A program made the position numbers and the translations under genes. Below are positions 54,418-63,923 of a DNA stretch of 64,000 nucleotides, piece after piece (position 1 is the first letter of the stretch; every line of letters begins with the position of its first letter). The notes beneath the pieces are model-generated. The model was not told the DNA's origin, ran no database searches, and was given only the letters and a program-made list of their open reading frames with translations. Origin of the DNA: Actinokineospora baliensis (GTDB lineage: Bacteria > Actinomycetota > Actinomycetes > Mycobacteriales > Pseudonocardiaceae); the NCBI RefSeq assembly GCF_016907695.1, contig NZ_JAFBCK010000001.1, forward strand, positions 7,366,001 to 7,430,000, written 5' to 3'.

Positions 54418-55464
54418 GTGAGCGGACGACTCGACCGCAGGGTGACGGCCGTGGCGGAAGAGCTGCTGCAGCGCAAGAAGGTCGTGGCGCCGCTGGAAGT
54501 GCTGTCCGGCCTCGGGTGGCTCGGCAGCCGGTCGGTGCAGTCCTGGGAGCTGGGACGCGAACCGCACCTGGACAGCCTCGCGTCGGTGGCGCCGGACCGC
54601 CTGGCCGAAGCCGTGGCGTTCCTGCACCAGTGGGCGGCGGGCAAGGGGTTGCGCAAGTCCGAAGTGGACTACGTCGCGGCCACCAGGGATCGCAGGCCGC
54701 TGCGGTTCAGCCGGGCAGGCGACGCCGAGGTCGAGCAGGCTTTCCGAACCCAGTGGACCGATCCGGGGCTGTCGGGGGCACGGCTGGCCAAGGTCACGCA
54801 GCGGCAGACCAAGGCGCCGGACCTGGTCGTGATCAGCCCGGACAAGCGGTGGCACTGCGCGCAGTGCGGCGAGACCGGGGAGTTCCACTTCCTGGAGGAC
54901 GAGAAGCCGCTGTGCCTCGACTGCGCCGACATGGGCCACCTGGTGTTCCTGCCCTCCGGTGACGCGGCGCTGACGAGACGGGCCCGCAAGGCCAGCGGGC
55001 TCGCCGCCGTGGTCGTCCGGTGGAGCAAGTCGCGCAAGCGCTTCGACCGCCGGGGAATCCTGGTGGAGCGCGCGGCCCTCGACAGCGCCGAAGAGCAGTG
55101 CTTGGCCGACGAAGACCTGCGCGAGCGGCGCAAGGCCCGTGACCGGTCCCGCCGGGCAGCCCAAGACCTGGTGTTCCAGGCCGCCTTCGCCGAACGCATC
55201 AGCGAGTTGTTCCCCGGTCTCGCGGCTGATCGCGCGCAGGCCATAGCCGAGCACGCCGGTACGCGCAGCAGCGGGCGGGTCGGCCGATCGGCGGCAGGCC
55301 AAGCACTCGACGAACACGCCGTGACACTCGCCGTCGTCGCTGCCATCCGGCACGAGGAAACCGACTACGACGCGATGCTCATGGCGGGTGTGCCTAGAGC
55401 GACCGCACGCGAACGCATCCGGGACGACATAGAGCGCTTCCTGGAACTTTGGCGGCGGGTGTAA
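54418..55464 (+). CDS. DUF2293 domain protein
   Basis: A 348-residue protein. The N-terminal part (residues 1-120) is unassigned, a zinc-ribbon-like section follows (WHCAQCGETGEFHFLEDEKPLCLDCAD, with paired CxxC) and the C-terminal DUF2293 domain runs from about 195 (VVRWSKSRKRFDRRGILVE) to 345. DUF2293 is widely distributed and uncharacterised; the zinc ribbon suggests a nucleic-acid role, consistent with its place at the end of the SNF2-SWIM operon (13-bp gap). GTG 54418 starts the family match. It stops 7 bp from the convergent metallopeptidase gene, with no room for a separate terminator. Confidence 0.88.
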   Translation: MSGRLDRRVTAVAEELLQRKKVVAPLEVLSGLGWLGSRSVQSWELGREPHLDSLASVAPDRLAEAVAFLHQWAAGKGLRKSEVDYVAATRDRRPLRFSRAGDAEVEQAFRTQWTDPGLSGARLAKVTQRQTKAPDLVVISPDKRWHCAQCGETGEFHFLEDEKPLCLDCADMGHLVFLPSGDAALTRRARKASGLAAVVVRWSKSRKRFDRRGILVERAALDSAEEQCLADEDLRERRKARDRSRRAAQDLVFQAAFAERISELFPGLAADRAQAIAEHAGTRSSGRVGRSAAGQALDEHAVTLAVVAAIRHEETDYDAMLMAGVPRATARERIRDDIERFLELWRRV

Positions 55465-55471
55465 ACCCGAC

Positions 55472-56374
55472 CTACTCGACGTCGAGGTCCGTTGCCGACC
55501 AGGTATCACACGACGCCGTACTACCACCGTTCTTGCCACGCTCGGCCCAGGCGGCTTGATTGCGCTGCGAGCCGTGCGAGTCCGAGTTCAAGGTGTCGCC
55601 GAAGCTCTCGACAGCTTCAGCGACGAACTCCGCCTTAAGCGATCCGCCACGCGCTGCCGCGTCGAGGAACAAGCCACCGAAGCAGTTGGCTTGCAGCTCT
55701 GTGCGCCGCGACACCTTCATGGCCTCAGCGTCCTCCGCGGCGTTCTCCTGCATAGAGGACGCCGACAGGATGCCCGCCAGTGCCTGCATGTGGTGGCCGT
55801 ACTCGTGCGAGAGCACTGCGAGGTGGAACGGCGCGGAGTCCCCAGCGGAATCCATCAGCCGTTGCCGGGGCATGTAGATGGTCCGGTCCCGGTTGCAGTA
55901 GAAGGCGAGCGCCTCGTCCGCGGAGGGCACGAACCCGCACTTGGACTTGGGGTTGTCGGCGATAGAGAGCTTGGCGGTGACTACGGGCTTCCCCGCTGCC
56001 TCTAGTGCCGGTTTCCACGCCCTGTCCAGGCAGGCCAGCCCCTCCTTGTAGAACACCTCAAGCTCGGCCGCGGTAGTTCCCAGTGCCGGGAGGGGACAAG
56101 GGGTGGCGGCGAGTTCACGCCCTGGGACGAGCAGCGGGTTCTGCGAGATCGCGCCAGGGGTGCCCGGTTCCGAGAGCTCTTGCTGCTCGCCGACCGCGTA
56201 GGCGGTCCCCGCGATCTCGCGGGAGCCGCTCGAGGTCACCTTGCCGATGATCGCGATCCACAGGACTCCGACGAGGAGGCCACCGAGCACGGTGAACAGC
56301 ACCAGCGGCCGGTTGCGTGGAGGGACCCCGGTGTCGTCCACCGGGGTCCCGAAGTACGGCTGTTGCCCGACCAC
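55472..56374 (-). CDS. Neutral zinc metallopeptidase (YpfJ family)
   Basis: A 300-residue membrane-anchored peptidase. After a short cytosolic N-terminus a single membrane helix (residues about 25-50, LVLFTVLGGLLVGVLWIAII) leads to the extracytoplasmic peptidase domain with the zinc site HEYGHH (about residues 187-192, HExxH form) in SHEYGHHMQ. Distal glutamate ligand is probably in NAAEDAEA. The family (YpfJ, Zn_peptidase) has no assigned substrate. GTG 56374 is chosen since a GGGGGA tract lies just upstream; longer starts to 56446 are possible. It is convergent with the DUF2293 gene (7-bp gap). Confidence 0.85.
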   Translation of the reverse strand: MVGQQPYFGTPVDDTGVPPRNRPLVLFTVLGGLLVGVLWIAIIGKVTSSGSREIAGTAYAVGEQQELSEPGTPGAISQNPLLVPGRELAATPCPLPALGTTAAELEVFYKEGLACLDRAWKPALEAAGKPVVTAKLSIADNPKSKCGFVPSADEALAFYCNRDRTIYMPRQRLMDSAGDSAPFHLAVLSHEYGHHMQALAGILSASSMQENAAEDAEAMKVSRRTELQANCFGGLFLDAAARGGSLKAEFVAEAVESFGDTLNSDSHGSQRNQAAWAERGKNGGSTASCDTWSATDLDVE

Positions 56375-56453
56375 ACATCCCCCATAACCCACGATGACCA
56401 CAGCAGGGCGAACGGCTCCCCCCGAGCCCGCGTGTACGGCCATCATAGAGCGG

Positions 56454-57377
56454 CTAGGGGATGACCAGCACCACCCTTCCCCTGCCGTGACCGGTCTCTA
56501 CGTCTCGGTGCGCGTCAGCGGCCTCCGCCAGCGGGTAGTGCGAGCGGACGTGGGCGCGCAGCAGACCCCGGTCATAGAGGTCGACCAACGCGGCAAGCCG
56601 CGCCGCCGAGCGAGTCCCGCTCACCCTGCGCACCCCGAACTCGGCGAACCGGTCCCAGACGACCAGGGTGACTATGCGGTCCCGGTCGACCCCCAGCTCT
56701 ATAGACGCGGTCAGCGCCTCTATGCCCGCACCGTCAAGAGCAGCATCAACCCCACCTGGCGCTAGTGCCCTCACCCGTTCGACCAACCCCTCGCCGTACT
56801 CGACCGGGATGGCACCTAGGTCCCGCAGGTAGTCGTGGTTGGCCTGCCGAGCCGTCGCGATGACGGTCGCTCCGCGCAGCCGGGCCAACTGGACAGCCAT
56901 CGTGCCCACCGCCCCGGCCCCCGCGTGCACCAGCAGCGTCTCCCCGGCGCGGACCCCCAGGTCCTCGATGGCCATAGCCGCCGTCTGCGCCCCCGCGGTG
57001 AACGAACCCGCGACCTCCCAGGGCATGCCCGCAGGCTTGCGGACCAGGTTCTCTACGGGCGCGATCCGGTACTCCGCGTAACTGCCGTACACGGCGAACC
57101 CGAGAACCTCGTCACCCACCGCGACCGAGTCGACACCCCCGCCCACGGCGTCCACCACACCGGCGTACTCGTTGCCGATCACCTGGGGCAACACCGCCGC
57201 CCGGGCCGGTGGGCCCGTCCCCTGGCGAACGGCGATGTCGAAGGGCTGCACCCCGGCCGCGCGCACCCGGAGCCGGACCTCGCCGGGCCCCGGGTCTGGC
57301 AGGGGCAGGGTGATCGGGCGCAGCACGTCGGCCGCGCCGAACTGGGTGACCGCCACCGCGGTCATCGTCTCGGTCAT
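56454..57377 (-). CDS. Quinone oxidoreductase-like MDR-family protein
   Basis: A 307-residue medium-chain dehydrogenase/reductase. The GroES-like half (residues 1-120) and Rossmann half with LLVHAGAGAVGTMAVQLA (NADPH-binding, about 145-165) match zinc-free quinone-oxidoreductase and enoyl-reductase enzymes. No zinc-binding cysteines are seen, as in the QOR branch. The C-terminal HRDVETGHGRGRVVLVI is the usual ending. Substrate unknown. It is the third gene of a minus-strand run (ferritin-like, NAD(P)-binding, this) with gaps of 25 and 45 bp, suggesting a small stress-linked operon. Confidence 0.87.
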   Translation of the reverse strand: MTETMTAVAVTQFGAADVLRPITLPLPDPGPGEVRLRVRAAGVQPFDIAVRQGTGPPARAAVLPQVIGNEYAGVVDAVGGGVDSVAVGDEVLGFAVYGSYAEYRIAPVENLVRKPAGMPWEVAGSFTAGAQTAAMAIEDLGVRAGETLLVHAGAGAVGTMAVQLARLRGATVIATARQANHDYLRDLGAIPVEYGEGLVERVRALAPGGVDAALDGAGIEALTASIELGVDRDRIVTLVVWDRFAEFGVRRVSGTRSAARLAALVDLYDRGLLRAHVRSHYPLAEAADAHRDVETGHGRGRVVLVIP

Positions 57378-57422
57378 GCCACCAGCTTCGAACCTCCAGC
57401 AATGTGGAGGTCAAGGCTCGTG

Positions 57423-58133
57423 TCAGAGATCACCGGCGAGGAAGTCGGCGAACTCGACCGTGCCCTCCGCGTTACGAGGAGCCAGGTGGTGCCCCGCGCG
57501 GTACGCGGCGAACGTCCGACCCGGCAGCCGCACCGGCACCCGGGCGGCCTTGCGCCCCTTCGCCGCCAGGTACTGCCCCGCGAGATCGCGGGCCGTCCAC
57601 ACGGTGGGCCCGCCCAGGTCGGTGGTGCGGCCTTGAGCGGGTCCGGCCGCCAACTCGGCGAGCCGGGCCGCCACCGTGCCCGTGTCGACCGGCTGGAACG
57701 ACAACGCCGGGTAGAACAGCAGGAGGCGCTGCGGGGCGAACAGCTTGGCGATCAGGTCGTGGAACTGGGTGGCGCGCAAGATCGAGTACGGCAGGCCCGA
57801 GTCCTCGACCAACCGCTCGGCGGCGAGCTTGGCCCGGTAGTACGGCAACGGCACCCGGTCCACCCCGACGATGGAGATGTAGACCAGGTGCGGATTCCCG
57901 GCCTGCTTGGCGGCGGCGATCAGGTTGGCCGTGATGTCCACGTCCTTGCGTCCCAGTGTCGTCGCGCAGTGCACCACCGCGGTCACCCCCGCGAGGGCGT
58001 CGGCCACGCCCGCACCCGTGAGCAGATCACCGCGGTGACCGTCACCCGAGCGGGTCAGCACCCGGGCACCGGGCACCGCCCGCACGACACGCCGCCCCAA
58101 CACCCCGGTACCACCGGTGACGAGGATGGACAT
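57423..58133 (-). CDS. NAD(P)-binding protein (NmrA/SDR-like)
   Basis: A 236-residue Rossmann-fold protein. The N-terminal ILVTGGTGVLGRRVV is the dinucleotide-binding glycine motif of atypical SDR proteins; VVHCATTLG and LPYYRAKLAAERLV follow, the latter carrying a Y-x3-K-like tyrosine and lysine. It is shorter than true epimerases and resembles NmrA-like redox sensors or NAD(P)H-dependent reductases. The ATG 58133 has GGAGG upstream; an earlier in-frame ATG has none. It probably shares a transcript with the ferritin-like gene 25 bp upstream and the oxidoreductase gene 45 bp downstream. Confidence 0.85.
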   Translation of the reverse strand: MSILVTGGTGVLGRRVVRAVPGARVLTRSGDGHRGDLLTGAGVADALAGVTAVVHCATTLGRKDVDITANLIAAAKQAGNPHLVYISIVGVDRVPLPYYRAKLAAERLVEDSGLPYSILRATQFHDLIAKLFAPQRLLLFYPALSFQPVDTGTVAARLAELAAGPAQGRTTDLGGPTVWTARDLAGQYLAAKGRKAARVPVRLPGRTFAAYRAGHHLAPRNAEGTVEFADFLAGDL

Positions 58134-58158
58134 GGAACCTCCCTGGTCGTCGATCACG

Positions 58159-58848
58159 TCACGCGGTAGACCCCGCGGCCACCCGGTTCGTGACAGCCCC
58201 CGCCGCGGTGGCCACTGTGAACTCCGTCATGGCCTCGCGCACGAACCCCCACCGCGTGACCCCCAACACGCGCAACGCCGACCCGTGGTCAACCGCCACG
58301 ACGAGTACAGCACCGAGGAACAACACCCGCCACGCCGCCCCGGCGAACCGCGAAAGACCACCCAACCGGGACATGTGGAACGGCACGTGCCTGCGCTCAT
58401 CGGCCAACAACCGCGCCGCGACCTCACTGGTCACCCGATCCGCCGACCCGTCCCGCAAGATCCGGTAATACGCCAACGCGACCACCTCGGCCACCATGAG
58501 CACCATCAACTCCAGCGTGAGCCCCAGCGCCCTGCGCAACCACGCGAACACCGAATCACTCCAGTGCGACTCGATGGTGTCCGCTCCCGCGGCCTTCAGC
58601 AGTCGCGCCAACATCCGCGCGTGGTTCTGCTCCTCAGCGATGAACAACGCCACCGCGGCCCCGTACGCCCCCTCCCCCGCCTTCTCGATGAGATTCGCCC
58701 CATCGCCGTCCTCCCCCACCTGGAACCGCTGAACACTCCGAACGACAAGCGGGTGCATCACGACACCCTCATCCCAATCGGGCTCCTGCCTCAGCATCCG
58801 CCGCGCGGCCTCTTCGGTGAACTCTTCCAACCACTCATCATCCGTCAT
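58159..58848 (-). CDS. Ferritin-like domain protein
   Basis: A 229-residue four-helix protein with two ExxH-type pairs suited to a diiron site: IAEEQNHARM (about residue 75) and LADERRHVPFH (about 150), spaced as in ferritin-like/rubrerythrin-like folds, with further glutamates in helices 1 and 3. The C-terminal third has hydrophobic stretches (LFLGAVLVVAVDHG) that could touch a membrane. The family cannot be named from sequence alone; oxidation chemistry or metal storage is likely. It is first in a three-gene run with two NAD(P)H enzymes. ATG 58848; no clear promoter seen. Confidence 0.7.
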   Translation of the reverse strand: MTDDEWLEEFTEEAARRMLRQEPDWDEGVVMHPLVVRSVQRFQVGEDGDGANLIEKAGEGAYGAAVALFIAEEQNHARMLARLLKAAGADTIESHWSDSVFAWLRRALGLTLELMVLMVAEVVALAYYRILRDGSADRVTSEVAARLLADERRHVPFHMSRLGGLSRFAGAAWRVLFLGAVLVVAVDHGSALRVLGVTRWGFVREAMTEFTVATAAGAVTNRVAAGSTA

Positions 58849-59003
58849 GCCCCCGACAATGCCTTGGCGGACAACAGGAAGGTGCGATCTTCACCGCACC
58901 CTCACCAACCCCGGCCCACGCCTCCACCCTTGCCGCCAAACAGGCACCTCTCGCACAAGTGGACGTGTAGAACGGGAGGTGCTCCCCCCGATTGCGAGGC
59001 AAA

Positions 59004-60962
59004 GTGACGCTGACCATCCCGCTAGGACCACTGGCAGGAACCGAACTGACCCTCTGGTGCACCAAACACGGCCGCGTCTGGCACGGCGACTACGACTGCC
59101 CCGGCTTAAAGCGCCGGGACCGCGAGACCGTCCAGGTCCAGCCCCGCCGAGGGTCAACCGCAGACTTGCGCTCACCCGGCCCACTGCACTGCCTCCCGCC
59201 AGGTCCGCTCGCAAACCATCTGGCCGCAGGTCAGGCACTGATCCAGTTCGACGCCCGCACCGAATCCCTCACCCGGGAACTGGCGAAGGGAAAGGTTGAC
59301 CTCGCCGCGTTCGATCTCGCCACCATTCGACTGCAGCACCCGAGCGTCACCAAGGCGCCACTGGCCACGGTGTGGCGGCAATGCCACGAGCGCAGAGAAG
59401 ACCTCCTCGCCGCACTTTCCGCTGAACTCAAGACTCGGTTGCCGATCATCGTGGCCGCCGCGTGGCTGCGGACCAACAAGCAGTCACACCAACACATCAA
59501 GGCCGAGAAGTACGCCGCGTTCGAAGGCATCGCCGTCCGCGAGTTCGCGGCAGTAGACCACCTCACCGAGTGGGATGTCACCAGCTTGACTCGACGGCAT
59601 GTGCTCCCCGCGTTCCTCGACCTCGTCAGAGCAGGCGAACATCCGGATTCCGCCGCCACCTCGGTGGCAGCCGAGCAAGCGGGTTGGGCGCGTCAAGCGG
59701 TCCAGCGGCACATGGCCGAGTTCCCGAACCAGTTCGACGCGGACCTGCTGCCTGCCCCCGACCAGGTCCACGAAGCTTGGCGACGGGTGACACGACTGTG
59801 GACCGGAGCCCTCAACGGGATCTGCACCGCCCACCACGGCGAGACCTTTGCCCTGTTCCACGAGGACCAAGTGCCCGTACCCCCGTCTGCTGTTCATCAC
59901 CTCTTCCCTTGTGCGCGGATCAGGACAACCAAGTTCACCTGGATCGCGGGACGAGTTCCAGCGATCTTCCGGTTGGCGCTCCAGCAGCGCGTCCACGGAC
60001 TGGTCGGGCTGGAGATCGACTCCGCGCACGCGCGCGTGTATGACGAGAACAACGCCGGGTTGTTCCTCAAGAACCTGCTCACCCTGCACGACTTCCCAGC
60101 GCTGGCCAAGCACGTCGAGCCAGCACCGTCGGATCCACCCCGTCGCCCCCCGGTGGACACGAGCGACATGGACGACTACTTCACCGGATTCAGCAACGGG
60201 CTATTCGGCCGTGGCCTCAACCAGCCGCAGTGCATTTACGCGGCGGAACTGGCGTGGCGTGGCCAACGCCTGCGCCCTGGTAAACGGGTCGAGCCCGATC
60301 GCGAGCCAGAGGAGCCCACGATCCCCGTCCGGAACATCCCAACCGAGGTTGTGCGGCTGTTGAAACAGGGGAATCCGGTCGAACTTCTCTCCGCGGTCCA
60401 GTTGCACGTCCGGCGCGAGCAGTTGTCCGCAGTGCGCGAAGTCGTTCGCACAGCCGGAAGACTCGAAAGGGACATCCAGACAGCGCTGGGCAACGCGTGG
60501 TGGATGTTCGGCGGCGAGTTCGCGGGTGAAGCGGTGCGCCGTCGGATGGTGGACACGATCGAACTCGACATTCCGCTGCTTCGACCCGATGGTGTGCTCC
60601 ACGTCGTGGAGTTGAAGCGGGCGGATGTGCTGACCGTGCGACGCCACCGCAACGGGCTCATCGTCGCGTCCGCGGTGCATGAGGCAGTCGGTCAGGTGAT
60701 GAACTACTTGACCCTGCTGGACGAGCAGCGCGGTGCCGTCTTTGAGGAGTTCAGCATCGATACGCGGCGGGCGAGCGCGACCATCGTGGTCGGGCACCCC
60801 GACTTCCAGGACGACCTCACCGCTGCGGAGATCCACGAGACTTTGCGGATCTTCAACAGCCATCTCAGCCGGGTTGAGGTCATCAGCTACCAGCAACTGG
60901 TCGACCGCGCGGAACGGGTGCTCGACCTGGTGGCGAAGCCGGACGGGGTGCCCACCGCGTAG
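59004..60962 (+). CDS. Shedu-type (DUF4263) nuclease protein with unusual N-terminal half
   Basis: A 652-residue protein. The C-terminal 150 residues match the Shedu antiphage effector SduA (DUF4263), a PD-(D/E)xK nuclease: Asp522 in ELDIPLLRPDG, Glu536-x-Lys538 in VVELKRA, Gln564 in AVGQVMNYL, then IVVGHPDF and the closing VEVISYQQLVDRAERVL. Shedu stops phage by DNA cleavage or nicking. The first 500 residues are not recognised, apart from a possible zinc site C19-x2-H22-x4-H27-x4-C32 (WCTKHGRVWHGDYDC). GTG 59004 is used (GAGG upstream); TTG 58992 is possible. No companion defence gene is adjacent. The gene ends in a strong hairpin. The protein end PTA overlaps that hairpin. Confidence 0.82.
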   Translation: MTLTIPLGPLAGTELTLWCTKHGRVWHGDYDCPGLKRRDRETVQVQPRRGSTADLRSPGPLHCLPPGPLANHLAAGQALIQFDARTESLTRELAKGKVDLAAFDLATIRLQHPSVTKAPLATVWRQCHERREDLLAALSAELKTRLPIIVAAAWLRTNKQSHQHIKAEKYAAFEGIAVREFAAVDHLTEWDVTSLTRRHVLPAFLDLVRAGEHPDSAATSVAAEQAGWARQAVQRHMAEFPNQFDADLLPAPDQVHEAWRRVTRLWTGALNGICTAHHGETFALFHEDQVPVPPSAVHHLFPCARIRTTKFTWIAGRVPAIFRLALQQRVHGLVGLEIDSAHARVYDENNAGLFLKNLLTLHDFPALAKHVEPAPSDPPRRPPVDTSDMDDYFTGFSNGLFGRGLNQPQCIYAAELAWRGQRLRPGKRVEPDREPEEPTIPVRNIPTEVVRLLKQGNPVELLSAVQLHVRREQLSAVREVVRTAGRLERDIQTALGNAWWMFGGEFAGEAVRRRMVDTIELDIPLLRPDGVLHVVELKRADVLTVRRHRNGLIVASAVHEAVGQVMNYLTLLDEQRGAVFEEFSIDTRRASATIVVGHPDFQDDLTAAEIHETLRIFNSHLSRVEVISYQQLVDRAERVLDLVAKPDGVPTA

Positions 60963-60977
60963 GTGGGCACCCCGTCC
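60941..60977 (+). terminator. Terminator overlapping the end of the Shedu-type gene
   Basis: A perfect 16-bp stem (60941-60956 with 60962-60977) around the loop GCGTA. It contains the stop codon (TAG 60960-60962) and lies 15 bp from the convergent nrdJ stop, so it can serve both. Confidence 0.8.
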
Positions 60978-60991
60978 GGATCTTCAGTTAG

Positions 60992-63799
60992 TCAGCTGCA
61001 GCCGGAAGTGGAGCCGCAGCCCTCGCAGACGTAGCAGGAGCCTGCGGGGCGCATCTTCGTGCCGCAGGTCATGCAGAGCGGGGCGTCGGCGGCCTTGCCG
61101 AGGTGGAGTTCGAGCAGTTCGGTCGAGCTGTGCGCCTCGACCGGGGTCGCGGGCTCCACCGCGGGCCTCGGGGTGGCCTCGACCGACGACCTCATGCCCT
61201 CCAGGTCCACATCCGACTGTCCGCTGTAGTCGGCGTTGACCTGGGCGGTGCGCTCGTCGGCGGTGAAGATGCCGAGCTGGGCGCGCTTGTCGTAGGACAG
61301 GTAGTCCAGGGCGAGCCTGCGGAACAGGTAGTCCAGGACGCTGGTGGCGATGCGGACGTCCGGGTCGTCGGTCATGCCCGCGGGTTCGAAGCGTAGGTTC
61401 TGGAACTTGGAGACGTAGAACTCCAGGGGGATGCCGTACTGGAGTCCGACCGAGATGGACATGGAGAACGCGTCCATCACGCCCGCGAGCGTCGAGCCCT
61501 GCTTGCCCAGCTTGACGAAGATCTCGCCTAGGCCGTCGTCGGGGTAAGAGCCCGCGTGCAGGTACCCCTCCGCGCCGCCGACGGTGAAGGACACCGTCTG
61601 CGAGGGGCGCTTCTTGGGCAGGCGCTTGCGCACCGGGCGGTACTCGACGACCTTCTCCGGCTCGGCCTTGGTGTCCACCTTGGCGCTCTTACCGGCCGAC
61701 AGCGGCTGGCCGACCTTGCAGTTGTCGCGGTAGATCGCCAGCGCCTTGAGGCCCAGCTTCCAGCCCTGGAAGTAGATCTCCTGCACCTCGTCGACGGTCG
61801 CCGCCTCGGGCATGTTCACCGTCTTGGAGATGGCGCCGGAGATGAACGGCTGCACCGCGGCCATCATCCGCACGTGGCCCATGGGCGCGATCGAGCGCTC
61901 ACCCATCGCGCAGTCGAACACCTCGTAGTGCTCGGGGCGCAGGCCGGGGGCGTCCACGACGTGGCCGTGCTCGGCGATGTACTCGACGATCGCCTCGACC
62001 TGCTCGGTCGGGTAGCCCAGCGAGGACAGCGCGCGCGGCACGGTCTGGTTGACGATCTGCATGGAGCCGCCGCCGACGAGCTTCTTGAACTTGACCAGCG
62101 CCAGGTCCGGCTCGATGCCGGTGGTGTCGCAGTCCATCATCAGGCCGATGGTGCCGGTCGGGGCGAGCACGCTGGCCTGGGCGTTGCGCCAGCCGTTGCG
62201 GCCGCCGATCTCCAGCGCGGCCTGCCACTCGCGGGTCGCCACGCGCTGCACGGCGGCGTCGTTGGGGTGGTAGGTGCGCACGAGGTCGTTGGCGGCGGCG
62301 TGCTTGCGCATGACCCGCTGGTGCGCCTCGGCGTTGCGCGCGTAGCCCTCGAAGGCGCCGACGATGCCCGCGAGCTCGGCGGAGCGGCGGTAGGCGGTGC
62401 CGGTCATCAGCGAGGTGATGGCCGCGGCCAGCGCCCGGCCGCCCTCGGAGTCGTAGGCGTGGCCGGTGGCCATCAGCAGCGCGCCGATGTTGGCGTAGCC
62501 GATGCCCAGCTGGCGGAACTTGCGGGTGGTGTCGGCGATCGGCTCGGTCGGGAAGTCGGCGAAGCAGATGGAGATGTCCATCGCGGTGATGACCAGCTCG
62601 ACGGCCTTGACGAAGGTCTCGGCGGAGAAGGTGCCGTCCGCGGCGAGGAACTTCATCAGGTTCAGCGACGCCAGGTTGCAGCTGGAGTTGTCCAGGTGCA
62701 TGTACTCGCTGCACGGGTTGGACGCGGTGATCCGGCCCGACTCCGGGCAGGTGTGCCAGGCGTTGATCGTGTCGTCGTACTGGATGCCGGGGTCGGCGCA
62801 CTCCCAGGCGGCCTTGGCGAGCTTGCCGAACAGCGACTTGGCGTCGACCCGCTCGATGACCTCGCCGGTGGTCCGCGAGCGCAGCCCGAACTGGCCGCCG
62901 GACTCGACCGCGTGCATGAACTCGTCGGAGACGCGCACCGAGTTGTTGGCGTTCTGGTACTGCACCGAGGTGATGTCGGACCCGCCGAGGTCCATGTCGA
63001 AGCCCGCGTCGCGCAGGACGCGGATCTTCGCCTCCTCGCGCGCCTTGGTCTCGATGAACTCCTCGACGTCGGGGTGGTCGACGTCGAGGACGACCATCTT
63101 CGCCGCGCGGCGGGTGGCGCCGCCGGACTTGATGGTGCCCGCGGAGGCGTCGGCGCCGCGCATGAACGACACCGGGCCGGAGGCGGTGCCGCCGGAGGAG
63201 AGCAGTTCCTTCGAGGACCGGATGCGGGAGAGGTTGAGGCCCGCCCCGGAGCCGCCCTTGAAGATCAGCCCCTCTTCCTTGTACCAGTTGAGGATCGAGT
63301 CCATCGTGTCGTCGACGGCGAGGATGAAGCAGGCGCTGACCTGCTGCGGGGAGGTGGTGCCGACGTTGAACCAGACCGGGGAGTTGAAGCTGAACACCTG
63401 GTGCATGAGCATCCAGGTGAGCTCGTGCTCGAAGACGAGGGCGTCGGCGTCGGTGGCGAAGTAGCCGTGCTCGATCCCCGCGGCGACGTAGGAGCGGACC
63501 ACGCGGTCGATGAGCTGCCGCAGCGAGCTCTCCCGGACTGCGGTGCCCACGGCGCCGCGGAAGTACTTGCTGGTGACGATGTTGGTGGCGTTGACCGACC
63601 AGAAGTCGGGGAACTCGACGCCGCGCTGCTCGAAGTTCACCGAGCCGTCGCGCCAGTTGGTCATCACCACGTCGCGGTGCTCCCAGGTGACCTCGTCGTA
63701 GGGGTGCACCCCCTCGGTGGTGTAGACGCGCTCCACCCGCAGCCCCCGCCGCGGTGTGCCCGCGACCTGGTCAACCGCGGTCTCGACGGTCTCGGTCAT
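60992..63799 (-). CDS. nrdJ: Adenosylcobalamin-dependent ribonucleotide reductase (class II)
   Basis: A 935-residue class II reductase making deoxyribonucleotides with vitamin B12 as radical source. Visible family features: the N-terminal substrate-site cysteine in QVSACFILAVDDTMDSI, NPCSEY and HLDNSSCNLASLN (active-site region), GTIGLMMDCDT, and the C-terminal zinc/thiol tail C-x2-C...C-x2-C (CMTCG and CYVCEGCG), which re-reduces the active site. The length matches actinobacterial NrdJ (about 940-970). ATG 63799 has AGGGA 8 bp upstream. It lies 124 bp after nrdR, as in many actinomycetes. No cobalamin riboswitch is visible in this short gap. Confidence 0.96.
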   Translation of the reverse strand: MTETVETAVDQVAGTPRRGLRVERVYTTEGVHPYDEVTWEHRDVVMTNWRDGSVNFEQRGVEFPDFWSVNATNIVTSKYFRGAVGTAVRESSLRQLIDRVVRSYVAAGIEHGYFATDADALVFEHELTWMLMHQVFSFNSPVWFNVGTTSPQQVSACFILAVDDTMDSILNWYKEEGLIFKGGSGAGLNLSRIRSSKELLSSGGTASGPVSFMRGADASAGTIKSGGATRRAAKMVVLDVDHPDVEEFIETKAREEAKIRVLRDAGFDMDLGGSDITSVQYQNANNSVRVSDEFMHAVESGGQFGLRSRTTGEVIERVDAKSLFGKLAKAAWECADPGIQYDDTINAWHTCPESGRITASNPCSEYMHLDNSSCNLASLNLMKFLAADGTFSAETFVKAVELVITAMDISICFADFPTEPIADTTRKFRQLGIGYANIGALLMATGHAYDSEGGRALAAAITSLMTGTAYRRSAELAGIVGAFEGYARNAEAHQRVMRKHAAANDLVRTYHPNDAAVQRVATREWQAALEIGGRNGWRNAQASVLAPTGTIGLMMDCDTTGIEPDLALVKFKKLVGGGSMQIVNQTVPRALSSLGYPTEQVEAIVEYIAEHGHVVDAPGLRPEHYEVFDCAMGERSIAPMGHVRMMAAVQPFISGAISKTVNMPEAATVDEVQEIYFQGWKLGLKALAIYRDNCKVGQPLSAGKSAKVDTKAEPEKVVEYRPVRKRLPKKRPSQTVSFTVGGAEGYLHAGSYPDDGLGEIFVKLGKQGSTLAGVMDAFSMSISVGLQYGIPLEFYVSKFQNLRFEPAGMTDDPDVRIATSVLDYLFRRLALDYLSYDKRAQLGIFTADERTAQVNADYSGQSDVDLEGMRSSVEATPRPAVEPATPVEAHSSTELLELHLGKAADAPLCMTCGTKMRPAGSCYVCEGCGSTSGCS

Positions 63800-63923
63800 G
63801 CCCGGTCCCTCTCCCTCGTCACTAACGCCGTGTGCTGGTCTGGCCACGTCCGGGCTCCCCGTCCGATGCGGCCGAAGTCGTCCTCGGCGCTCCCCACCCC
63901 GGGGGCGCCTGCTCTTCTGACGC

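Noticed and set aside
63800..63923. Cobalamin riboswitch before nrdJ
   Set aside because: The 124-bp gap between nrdR and nrdJ is too short for a full B12 riboswitch and lacks a recognisable B12-box; any riboswitch would be upstream of nrdR, outside the window.
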